DNA from: Anaerolineales bacterium
Lineage (GTDB): Bacteria > Chloroflexota > Anaerolineae > 4572-78 > J111
Assembly: GCA_020634935.1 (NCBI GenBank)
Contig: JACKAT010000058.1
Location: 1-34,582, forward strand
Length of the DNA: 34,582 bases
Direction of reading: 5' to 3'
This document shows, one piece after another, positions 16,679-23,833 of the stretch. Numbering within the stretch: the first letter of the stretch is position 1; the number at the start of each line of letters is the position of its first letter. The notes beneath the pieces were generated by a model, which was not told the origin of the DNA, searched no databases, and saw only the letters and a list, made by a program, of their open reading frames with translations. Position numbers and translations under genes: made by a program.

Positions 16679-18643
16679 ATGACTGATATCCCTATTCGAA
16701 TTTTATACGTCGATGATTATGCGTTTGATCGAGAGTTGGTACGGGCAACCTTAAAAGATGCCAATTTTAATTTACTCATCACTGAAGCGGCGTCCCGGGC
16801 TGAGTTTGAAGAGAAATTAACCCAAGAAAAATATGATCTGGTCTTAAGCGATTTCAATATTTTAGGTTTTAATGGCCTACAGGTCCTCGATGCGGTGTGG
16901 GCCACCGATCAAACACTGCCCGTAATTATTGTTACAGGCACAGGCTCAGAAGAGATCGCCGTTGAAACCCTTAAACGGGGCGCAGCCGACTATGTGATCA
17001 AATCCCCCAAGCATATCCAACGGCTGCCCAACACCATCAAAACCGTCCTTGAAAAAGAAAAGCTTAAACGACATAATAAACAGGCGGAAGAAGCCCTTAA
17101 AGACAGTCAAAAACAACTCCAGCAAATTGTCAATTCTATTCGAGATCATATTTATGTTACCGAACTCACCGCTACCGGAGAGCGGATCAATCGCTACATT
17201 TCAACCAATGTCAAAACCCTGACCGGTTATCCGCTAGAGAAATTTATTAATGATTGGAGTTTTTGGGCCACCCAAATCATTCACCCGGCTGACCGCGATG
17301 TGGCCGCCGCCCAAGCCAGACGATTAGCTCAAGGTCAGGCCAGCCAGGTTGAGTATAGAATGATCAAAGCCGACGGCGAAGTCATCTGGGTCCGCGATAG
17401 CGCCAGCGTTGAACAACAAGGCCAATCTACTATTGTTTATGGTGTTGTCGGCAACATCACCGAACGCAAGCAATTGGAAGAACAGCTCCAACAGTCACAA
17501 AAACTTGAAGCTTTAGGCCGGCTGGCCGGTGGTATCGCCCATGATTTCAATAATATTCTCACGGTTATTCTGGGTAACTGTGACCTGGCCCTTGATCAAG
17601 TCGATAGTTACCAGGCCATCCGCGACGAGTTAGAAGGCATCAAAACAGCCGGAGAACGAGCCGTTGCCCTCACCCGCCAACTTTTGGCCTTTAGCCGCCA
17701 GCAGATTCTTCAGCCCAAAATTTTAGATCTAAATACCGTGGTGGCGGCGATGAATCAAATGCTGCAGCGGTTGATTGGTTCAGACATTATTCTGGTCAGT
17801 GAATTTGTCCCCCACTCCGCCACCGTTAAAGCCGACCAAGGGCAAATTGAACAGGTCATTATGAATCTGGTTATTAACGCCCGCGACGCCATGCCATCCG
17901 GTGGAACTTTAAGAATAAAAACAGCAACTATGGCTCTAGACCAACCATCTGTGCGGGAATGGGTCGATCTGGAGCCGGGCGAGTATATCGTCTTGATAAT
18001 CCAAGACAATGGATCCGGCATGGATAAGGAAACCATGAGCCACATCTTCGATCCCTTTTTTACCACCAAAGAGGCCGGCAAAGGCACGGGTTTGGGGCTG
18101 TCAACTGTTCATGGGATTATTAAACAGAGTAACGGCCATATTTGGGTCAATAGCGAGTTAAATCAAGGCACAAAATTCACCATTTTCCTGCCTAAGGCGG
18201 AAATGGAAGTCTCAGACTTGCCTGAACCCATCCACTTGCAGTCAAACCAAAGTAGCAAAACAATCTTGCTGGTGGAAGATGAAGATATGATTCGAGACCT
18301 GGCTCAGCGAACGTTACTAAAAGATGGTTATGTGGTTCTTGAAGCCAGAAACGGTCAGGAAGCCCTGGATGTTTTCAATGAATATTCGGGGACGATTGAT
18401 CTACTCTTAACCGATATCGTCATGCCAGGCAAAATTGCCGGAGATAAATTAGCCAAAATCATTGAGGCCCTACGTCCGGAGACAAAAATCCTCTATATCT
18501 CCGGTCATCCCAAAGATATCAGGCTTGTTCAAAATTTCATCACCCAAAATTCGGCCTTTTTACAAAAACCCTTTACCCCAACGATGCTAGCTCATAAAGT
18601 CCGCGAGGTACTAGACGCCAAAGTCTCCCCGACCAACGCTTAA
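16679..18643 (+). CDS. Hybrid histidine kinase REC-PAS-HisKA-HATPase-REC
   Basis: The 654-residue protein has the same layout as the kinase at 12870: receiver 1 (D12/D13, phosphoacceptor D58 in LVLSDFNILG), PAS/PAC (YISTNVKTLTGYPLEKF to YGVVGNITERKQ), HisKA with H288 (GGIAHDFNNIL), HATPase (N-box VMNLVINARDAMPSGG; G2 GTGLGLSTVHGII), and a complete second receiver with EDED and D579 (LLLTDIVMPG). The frame is open from 16568, overlapping the previous gene, but ATG 16679 begins the receiver and has AAGG upstream. Because both receivers are intact it can run an internal phosphorelay. A separate histidine phosphotransfer protein is not encoded in the window. It ends the signalling block, with a MITE copy 73 bases after its stop. 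Confidence 0.93.
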   Translation: MTDIPIRILYVDDYAFDRELVRATLKDANFNLLITEAASRAEFEEKLTQEKYDLVLSDFNILGFNGLQVLDAVWATDQTLPVIIVTGTGSEEIAVETLKRGAADYVIKSPKHIQRLPNTIKTVLEKEKLKRHNKQAEEALKDSQKQLQQIVNSIRDHIYVTELTATGERINRYISTNVKTLTGYPLEKFINDWSFWATQIIHPADRDVAAAQARRLAQGQASQVEYRMIKADGEVIWVRDSASVEQQGQSTIVYGVVGNITERKQLEEQLQQSQKLEALGRLAGGIAHDFNNILTVILGNCDLALDQVDSYQAIRDELEGIKTAGERAVALTRQLLAFSRQQILQPKILDLNTVVAAMNQMLQRLIGSDIILVSEFVPHSATVKADQGQIEQVIMNLVINARDAMPSGGTLRIKTATMALDQPSVREWVDLEPGEYIVLIIQDNGSGMDKETMSHIFDPFFTTKEAGKGTGLGLSTVHGIIKQSNGHIWVNSELNQGTKFTIFLPKAEMEVSDLPEPIHLQSNQSSKTILLVEDEDMIRDLAQRTLLKDGYVVLEARNGQEALDVFNEYSGTIDLLLTDIVMPGKIAGDKLAKIIEALRPETKILYISGHPKDIRLVQNFITQNSAFLQKPFTPTMLAHKVREVLDAKVSPTNA

Positions 18644-18715
18644 CCGCCAAAATAAACCCCCAATAAACTTTAGATCACTGCTATGTCACAAATTTCATGC
18701 TATTCTCCTAAAGAA

Positions 18716-18847
18716 TATGAGTTACGCAGTTCAAAAGGTGACAGTCACTTGGGTGCAATAAACCGACCTGTTTGGGCTAAACGGACGTTCATTTTCGGCA
18801 AAAAGTGACTGTCACCTTGTTCGATACACCCAACTGCGTAAGTCCTA
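18716..18847 (-). mobile_element. MITE-like element, copy B
   Basis: This is the reverse-orientation relative of the elements at 11130 and 32957, with the TACGCAG/CTGCGTA ends and two internal GTGAC-N-GTCAC palindromes (18738-18748 and 18805-18815). It lies directly downstream of the last hybrid kinase, so copies A and B bracket the five two-component genes in inverted orientation. Confidence 0.8.
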
Positions 18848-18863
18848 TATTTACTCCACTAAC

Positions 18864-18981
18864 TTTGCACTTTTATGTGTTATGGCTAGAAACCCGGTTT
18901 TTAAGCGTTAAAAAGAGGCGCTTTTTGCTCCAAACGGCTATCAATTAGTCATCAAAAACCGGGTTTCTAAAAAAGTGCAAA
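18864..18981. repeat. 118-bp nested inverted repeat
   Basis: The outer arms are TTTGCACTTTT (18864-18874) and AAAAGTGCAAA (18971-18981). The inner arms are AGAAACCCGGTTTTT (18888-18902) and AAAAACCGGGTTTCT (18954-18968). The arms are perfect complements and the whole can fold into one long hairpin. No coding frame is inside. Repeats with AGAAACCCGG-type ends are common short mobile or palindromic elements in filamentous bacteria. It sits 58 bases before the ABC transporter start and could affect its transcription. Confidence 0.7.
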
Positions 18982-19039
18982 CATAGTGTTTACTCTTTAC
19001 TGAGCTTAAATCATATACATATCCTAAGGAAACCCGACA

Positions 19040-19969
19040 GTGCCTATCATTGAAGTTGAAGAATTAACCAAACGCTACACCAACAGCAAAACCAACGCCG
19101 TCGATGGGATTTCTTTCAGCGTGGCCCAGGGAGAATTTTTCACCCTGCTCGGCCCCAACGGCGCGGGCAAAACGACCACCATCTCCATTCTAACCACAAC
19201 GCTGGCTCCGACGACCGGTTCGGCCCGGATCGCCGGCTATGATTTGGTCAAGGAAGCCGGGGCGGTTCGGCGCAATGCCGGCATCATCTTTCAAAAGCCC
19301 AGCCTCGACCTTAATCTCACTGCCGAAGAAAATGTCCGCTTTCATGCGGTTGTCTACGGGCTGTACCCGTTCCGCCCCACTTTCTCGTTGATGCCCAAAG
19401 CTTACAAACACCAGATTGCCGAACTAACCGATATCCTTGGCCTCAAAGACGATATCTTCAAACCGATCAAAACCTTTTCCGGCGGCATGAAACGCAAATT
19501 AGAAATTATCCGCAGCCTGATCCACCAGCCAAAAGTATTGTTTCTGGACGAACCGACTGTCGGGCTCGATCCGGCCAGCCGCCGCAATTTGTGGGAGTAT
19601 ATTAAACGCGTTCGCCATGAGAGCGGCACCACTGTTTTCCTCACCACTCATTATCTGGATGAAGCCGAAGATGCGGACACGATTTGCATTATCAGCAAAG
19701 GCAAAATTGTAGCCTATGGCTCGCCGGATACAGTCAAAGCCCGGCTGTTAGAAAAATATCTACTGATCGATGCCCCCGACCGGAACAAACTCCGCACCGA
19801 ACTCAATCAGCTTAACATTCCCTTTAACGAAACCCCGCTCTTTAAAATCAGTCTCAACGGTACGCCCACCGTTCACCAACTGCTGAAAACCATCGATACG
19901 CCGCTAACCACCGTCAAAACCCATAACCCCAGCCTGGAAGATGCTTACCTGGCGATTGTGGAGGAATAA
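19040..19969 (+). CDS. ABC transporter ATP-binding protein (DrrA-like, ABC-2 exporter)
   Basis: The 309-residue cytoplasmic ATPase subunit has Walker A GPNGAGKT (38-45), a Q-loop in GIIFQKPSLD, signature FSGGMKRKLEI, Walker B VLFLDEPTVGLDP and H-loop LTTHYLDEAED. The C-terminal extension of about 90 residues is normal for DrrA/CcmA-type exporters. The start is GTG 19040 with TAAGGA nine bases upstream; the N-terminal sequence PIIEVEELTKRY supports it. The permease gene begins three bases after its stop, so the two form one transporter. The substrate is unknown; relatives export drugs, polysaccharides or other hydrophobic compounds. Confidence 0.95.
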   Translation: MPIIEVEELTKRYTNSKTNAVDGISFSVAQGEFFTLLGPNGAGKTTTISILTTTLAPTTGSARIAGYDLVKEAGAVRRNAGIIFQKPSLDLNLTAEENVRFHAVVYGLYPFRPTFSLMPKAYKHQIAELTDILGLKDDIFKPIKTFSGGMKRKLEIIRSLIHQPKVLFLDEPTVGLDPASRRNLWEYIKRVRHESGTTVFLTTHYLDEAEDADTICIISKGKIVAYGSPDTVKARLLEKYLLIDAPDRNKLRTELNQLNIPFNETPLFKISLNGTPTVHQLLKTIDTPLTTVKTHNPSLEDAYLAIVEE

Positions 19970-19972
19970 ATA

Positions 19973-20752
19973 ATGCACGAAGCTAACGCTATCACCGTTA
20001 TCGCCTACCGTGATCTACTCAAATTTCTACGCGATCCGCCGCGCCTGGTATCGACCTTTATATTTCCGTTGATTTTTATCGGGATTTTAGGGGGAAGTTT
20101 TCAGGCCAGTTTGGGTAAACAGGTCGATTTTAATTTCTTAGCGTTTACCTTTACCGGAATTCTGGCTCAAACCCTGTTTCAATCATCCGCAATGGGCTTG
20201 ATCTCGCTCATCGAAGATCGAGAAAATGATTTCAGCCAGGAAATCTTTGTCGCGCCGATCTCGCGCTACTCGATCATCATCGGCAAAATCTTTGGCGAGT
20301 CATTTGTCTCGATGGCTCAAGGTGTGGGCATTCTGCTCTTTGCCGTCGTCATCGGCATTCCTATCTCGCTGACGCGATTCCTGATACTGCTGCCGGTCTG
20401 TTTAATTGTCTGCTTCTTTGGGGGAGCCTTTGGCGTGATCATTATGTCCAACCTAAACAGCCAACGAGCCGCTAACCAGATTTTTCCGTTTATTATGCTG
20501 CCCCAGTTTTTCCTGGCCGGTGTTTTCTCGCCGCTCAACAACCTACCCTGGTTTCTTGACCTGCTCTCCCGCATCTCCCCCATGCGCTACGCCGTCGATC
20601 TCATCCGGGCCGTCTTTTACAGCGGTTCGCCGGAATATAATCTGGTGGTCATCGACAGCGCCTCGATCAATTTTATAATTATCGCGGTCCTGTTTGGCCT
20701 GTTTTTGGTCGCCGGCACCTTTCTCTTTGTCCGCCGAGAACAAAACCGCTAA
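19973..20752 (+). CDS. ABC-2 type transporter permease
   Basis: The 259-residue inner-membrane subunit is about six transmembrane helices long. It begins with a short cytoplasmic segment (RDLLKFLRDPPRLVSTFIFPLIFIG), as is typical for DrrB-like permeases. The conserved ABC-2 region SPLNNLPWFLDLLSRISPMRYAVDLIRAVFY is near the C-terminus. It is coupled to the ATPase gene by a three-base gap. The 3' end meets the decayed tail of the convergent DUF389 gene. No substrate information is visible. Confidence 0.94.
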   Translation: MHEANAITVIAYRDLLKFLRDPPRLVSTFIFPLIFIGILGGSFQASLGKQVDFNFLAFTFTGILAQTLFQSSAMGLISLIEDRENDFSQEIFVAPISRYSIIIGKIFGESFVSMAQGVGILLFAVVIGIPISLTRFLILLPVCLIVCFFGGAFGVIIMSNLNSQRAANQIFPFIMLPQFFLAGVFSPLNNLPWFLDLLSRISPMRYAVDLIRAVFYSGSPEYNLVVIDSASINFIIIAVLFGLFLVAGTFLFVRREQNR

Positions 20753-20760
20753 ACAACGGG

Positions 20761-20903
20761 TTCCCGCCTGGCGTCCAGCGCAGCCGCGGCCCTTGCCCCT
20801 CTGTATTGGCAATGACCGCCGGGACCGGGGTTGGGGTGGGTGAGGGGGCGAGTTGATATTGGCGTCGCTTCCGGCGCAGCCGTGGCTAAGGCGTGGCGGG
20901 GGA
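20761..20903 (-). pseudogene. Decayed in-frame C-terminal extension of the DUF389 gene
   Basis: Reading on past the TAG at 20904-20906 in the same frame gives SPATP, a second TAG (20886-20888), a basic stretch, then a Pro/Thr segment (APSPTPTPVPAVIANT) and EGQGPRLRWTPGG near 20763-20807. The last piece resembles the start of the SH3-like module found at the end of some proteins of this type. The pattern fits a longer tail shortened by nonsense mutations and cut off by the neighbouring permease gene. A sequencing error at one codon would not explain both stops. Confidence 0.55.
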
Positions 20904-22865
20904 CTACGGTGTGGCAGTGGGAGTTAAGGTCAATGTGGGCGTGACCGTGGGGGTTGACAGCGCTTCCGGTTGAAGCGACTCGGTCTTGATAATCAGCAAA
21001 TCCAACCCGATCTGATCGCCCGGGTTGATCATATCTGCCCGACTAAGCGCATCGTGGATACTATCGCGTAGAATATTGGTTCGGTTGTAGCCAATGTTGG
21101 CCGGTGAGCGCACTTGGACTTCCAGCGCCAAGATTTGCGCTGGCGTTTCCGTATCAACTGCTTCAGCCTCACCGTTAGTCGCCAATTCATCTTGATCTTT
21201 CACCTGCCACGTATCTAACGTCACATTGGGGCCCATTTCCGGCACTTTTGCAACTAAGACCTGTTCGATAACCCGATTGCGAGCCGCTTCTCGCAGCGAG
21301 TCAATCGAAATGGACCACAAGACCCACCCCATCAGCGCCAGCAAAATCAGCGAAGTAGCCACGCCGCCGCTGAAGATACCCCGCGCGCCTTGTCGTCCTA
21401 TCCGGGGCCGAAAGCCTAATACAAAGAACACAAATCCGCCCGCGGTAATAATCGCCACCAAATTGGTTAAAAAAAGCAGCATTGCCCCGGAAGCAATCCG
21501 CATATTCAACCACGACAGGCCGATCCCAACCGTAGCCAGCGGCGGCACCAGGGCCACAGCAATCGCCACGCCCGGCAGCGAGGAGGACATATTCCGGCGG
21601 CATAAAGCGTAAGCCCCGGCTAACCCCGAAAAAATAGCCACACCCAGATCGAACGGGCTGGGGCTGGTCCGGTTCAAAATCTCGGCCGTCGGCTCCGACA
21701 CCGATCGCAGCAGAAACCCGGCTAGAAATCCCATCAACACCGCCAGCAGCACGCCTTTGAGCATCGCCTGGCTGGCCAGCGACAACAACCGCCCGTCCGC
21801 TTGGATCATCGCCAGCCCCATACCGATGATCGCCGCCATCAACGGGGCCACCAGCATCGCGCCGATAATAACCGCCGGGCTGTTTAACAACAGGCCCAAC
21901 GCCGCGATACCGGCGGCCAGGCCAATCATCATAAAAAAGTCGATTTGCGGCCGGGCGCTGCGCCGGATTTGTTTGTAAACGTCCATCCGTTCTTCCAGCG
22001 ACAGCTTCGGCAAGAAATGGGTTCCCCGCCACCAAATCCGGCTGAGACTCGAGCCGACACCCCCGTCGAACTGTTTGACAATGATGGTCGTGCCTTTGTT
22101 TTGCAGCGCAACACGCTGGGGAAACGTCCCAAATACCAACTGGCTAAAGGCGCTGTCGTTGGTGGCGCCCACGATAGTCACGTGGTGATTAGTGCTTTCA
22201 ACCGCGATGCCTTTAACCGCATCTTCGGCTTGAATGACTTTGGTTTTGAAATTGGGGTGCGCCGCCCACACCTGGGTAAACTCGGCCAACCACTGCTCCC
22301 GTTCTCTAACCTCAGCCGGCTCCGAGTCTTTTGGCAGCACGTGTAAGGCGGTGACGTCGCAGTTTTTGGCCATATCCAGACCCAACTCAAACGCCAGCGT
22401 ACTGTTCGATCCGCCGGATGTGGGCGCCAAAACCTTCATCACTTTATCGTTGAGAAAATCTTGGTCAGGCCATGTCGGCAGCGATTTAACAACGACCAGA
22501 TCGCACCAGGCCCGCTGCAAGAGGTAATCGAGCGTCTCGCCCAGCATGTAGCCCCGGCGCGGCGGTTCTCCACGCCAGCCGACCACCAGCAGTTGGGGCG
22601 ACCACTCCCGCATCGCTTTAATAATCGCTTTGCCGGCGCTTTCATCTTGCCGGGTGTGGACCTCAATCGGCACATCCCTCATCGACGGCGGAATGACTAA
22701 CCACTCCGGACGCTCTTGGCTGTGCTGCCTCACCGTCACCACCGACATCCGGCCGTGGCGCGCTCTAGCCTGGGCGTAGCCCAGACACACCAACGGCCAA
22801 AAGTCATCTTGGCCGCGCACAGCGACCATAATATGAAAATTGGATTGGGCGAAATCAATGCTCAT
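20904..22865 (-). CDS. Tandem universal-stress domain and DUF389 membrane protein
   Basis: The 653-residue protein starts with two UspA-like alpha/beta domains (about 8-130 and 142-266; VAVRGQDDFWPLV, ITxVGATNDSAFSQLVFG). A linker (WWRGTHFLPKLSLEERMDVYKQIRRSA) follows, then the DUF389/TIGR00341-type membrane domain with about six helices from residue 309 (GLLLNSPAVIIGAMLVAPLMAAIIG is the family core). After the last helix comes an exported region of about 115 residues, ending in a short Thr/Pro tail (TPTVTPTLTLTPTATP). The function of DUF389 is unknown; the Usp domains suggest nucleotide or stress sensing. The tail seems truncated compared with the remnant downstream. It is convergent with the ABC permease and has a 107-base upstream spacer rich in TTGGTT repeats. 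Confidence 0.85.
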   Translation of the reverse strand: MSIDFAQSNFHIMVAVRGQDDFWPLVCLGYAQARARHGRMSVVTVRQHSQERPEWLVIPPSMRDVPIEVHTRQDESAGKAIIKAMREWSPQLLVVGWRGEPPRRGYMLGETLDYLLQRAWCDLVVVKSLPTWPDQDFLNDKVMKVLAPTSGGSNSTLAFELGLDMAKNCDVTALHVLPKDSEPAEVREREQWLAEFTQVWAAHPNFKTKVIQAEDAVKGIAVESTNHHVTIVGATNDSAFSQLVFGTFPQRVALQNKGTTIIVKQFDGGVGSSLSRIWWRGTHFLPKLSLEERMDVYKQIRRSARPQIDFFMMIGLAAGIAALGLLLNSPAVIIGAMLVAPLMAAIIGMGLAMIQADGRLLSLASQAMLKGVLLAVLMGFLAGFLLRSVSEPTAEILNRTSPSPFDLGVAIFSGLAGAYALCRRNMSSSLPGVAIAVALVPPLATVGIGLSWLNMRIASGAMLLFLTNLVAIITAGGFVFFVLGFRPRIGRQGARGIFSGGVATSLILLALMGWVLWSISIDSLREAARNRVIEQVLVAKVPEMGPNVTLDTWQVKDQDELATNGEAEAVDTETPAQILALEVQVRSPANIGYNRTNILRDSIHDALSRADMINPGDQIGLDLLIIKTESLQPEALSTPTVTPTLTLTPTATP

Positions 22866-22972
22866 AGATAAATGGGTTGGTTGGGTTGCCGGATAGAGGG
22901 ATAGTTGGTCAATTGGTTGGTTTAGCCCCCTATCCTACCATCAAACGACCAATCCAGCCAATTATCAAATGG

Positions 22973-23761
22973 CTAACTAAGTCGGTATAAATCAGGCCGG
23001 CGATCTTTGAAAACGGGAATCTTTTGACGGACCTCGGCGACCATGTCAGTATCGATCGTGGCCGTCAACAATATCTCCGACTCGCCCGCCTCAACTACAG
23101 CGTTGCCCCAGGGATCAATGATGGCCGAATGGCCAAAAAATGTATTGGCGTCGTCCTTGCCCACTCGATTGACGCCGATCATGTACATTTGGTTCTCGAT
23201 GGCTCTGGCCCGCAGCAGCGTTTGCCAATGAGCTAGGCGAGGATGCGGCCACTCGGCCGGCAGGTACACCATCGTGACGCCGTTGAGCGCGTACGTCCGA
23301 AACATTTCGGCAAAGCGCAGATCGTAGCAGATGGCCAACCCGCCCTGCCCCCACGGCGACTCGACCGTGGTTAGCTGCTGGCCCGGCGCCAGATATTGAT
23401 CTTCGTCCATCAGGCCAAACAGGTGGATTTTGCGATACAGCCCGGCCTGCTGGCCGTCCGGATCAAACATAATTGAGGTGTTGGCAGGCCGGTTCTCTTC
23501 ATCCAGCGCCAGCATCGAGCCGTTAATCCAGATGCCGTGCTTGCGGGCCAGCGTCGCTACGGCGTTCACCACCGCGTCGTGTTCGGCCGCCAGCGTTTTG
23601 ACGTTGGGCCAATCACAACCGGTCGTCCACATTTCCGGAAAGACCACCACATCGGAGCCGCGTCGTTTGGCTTCGGCGGCCCATTGATCGGCCTTGGCCA
23701 GATTGGCGGCCGGGTCGCCCAAAGCAATATCGATCTGAGCTAGAGAGATAGTCAGTTGCAT
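22973..23761 (-). CDS. Carbon-nitrogen hydrolase (nitrilase superfamily amidase)
   Basis: This cytoplasmic amidohydrolase cleaves a C-N amide bond with a Glu-Lys-Cys triad. All three residues are seen: E43 (VVVFPEMW), K111 (LYRKIHLFG) and C145 (LAICYDLRF). The 262-residue length fits the omega-amidase/Nit2-like branch, for which FPEMWTTGCDW and the short C-terminus are typical. The exact substrate is not certain. The frame opens ten codons earlier (23791), but ATG 23761 has AGGAGG five bases upstream and starts at the conserved strand. Its gene follows the 1592-residue signalling gene after two stem-loops. Confidence 0.92.
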   Translation of the reverse strand: MQLTISLAQIDIALGDPAANLAKADQWAAEAKRRGSDVVVFPEMWTTGCDWPNVKTLAAEHDAVVNAVATLARKHGIWINGSMLALDEENRPANTSIMFDPDGQQAGLYRKIHLFGLMDEDQYLAPGQQLTTVESPWGQGGLAICYDLRFAEMFRTYALNGVTMVYLPAEWPHPRLAHWQTLLRARAIENQMYMIGVNRVGKDDANTFFGHSAIIDPWGNAVVEAGESEILLTATIDTDMVAEVRQKIPVFKDRRPDLYRLS

Positions 23762-23785
23762 TGATTCCTCCTGGGTAGTTTTGTA

Positions 23786-23833
23786 GGACAAATCGCTGAT
23801 TTGTCCGGGTTGGAGCCAGTCGCTGACTGGCTC
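23786..23833. repeat. Two stem-loops sharing one loop sequence
   Basis: Two 21-base palindromes lie 27 bases apart. The first has arms GGACAAA and TTTGTCC; the second has arms GAGCCAG and CTGGCTC. Both share the identical seven-base centre TCGCTGA. The second ends on the first base of the TAG stop of the upstream gene. They lie between that gene and the nitrilase gene and may act as a weak terminator or mRNA stabiliser. Confidence 0.75.

Noticed and set aside
22866..22972. Promoter or small RNA in the TTGGTT-rich spacer
   Set aside because: It is simple repeated sequence without boxes or a stable hairpin that I could support.
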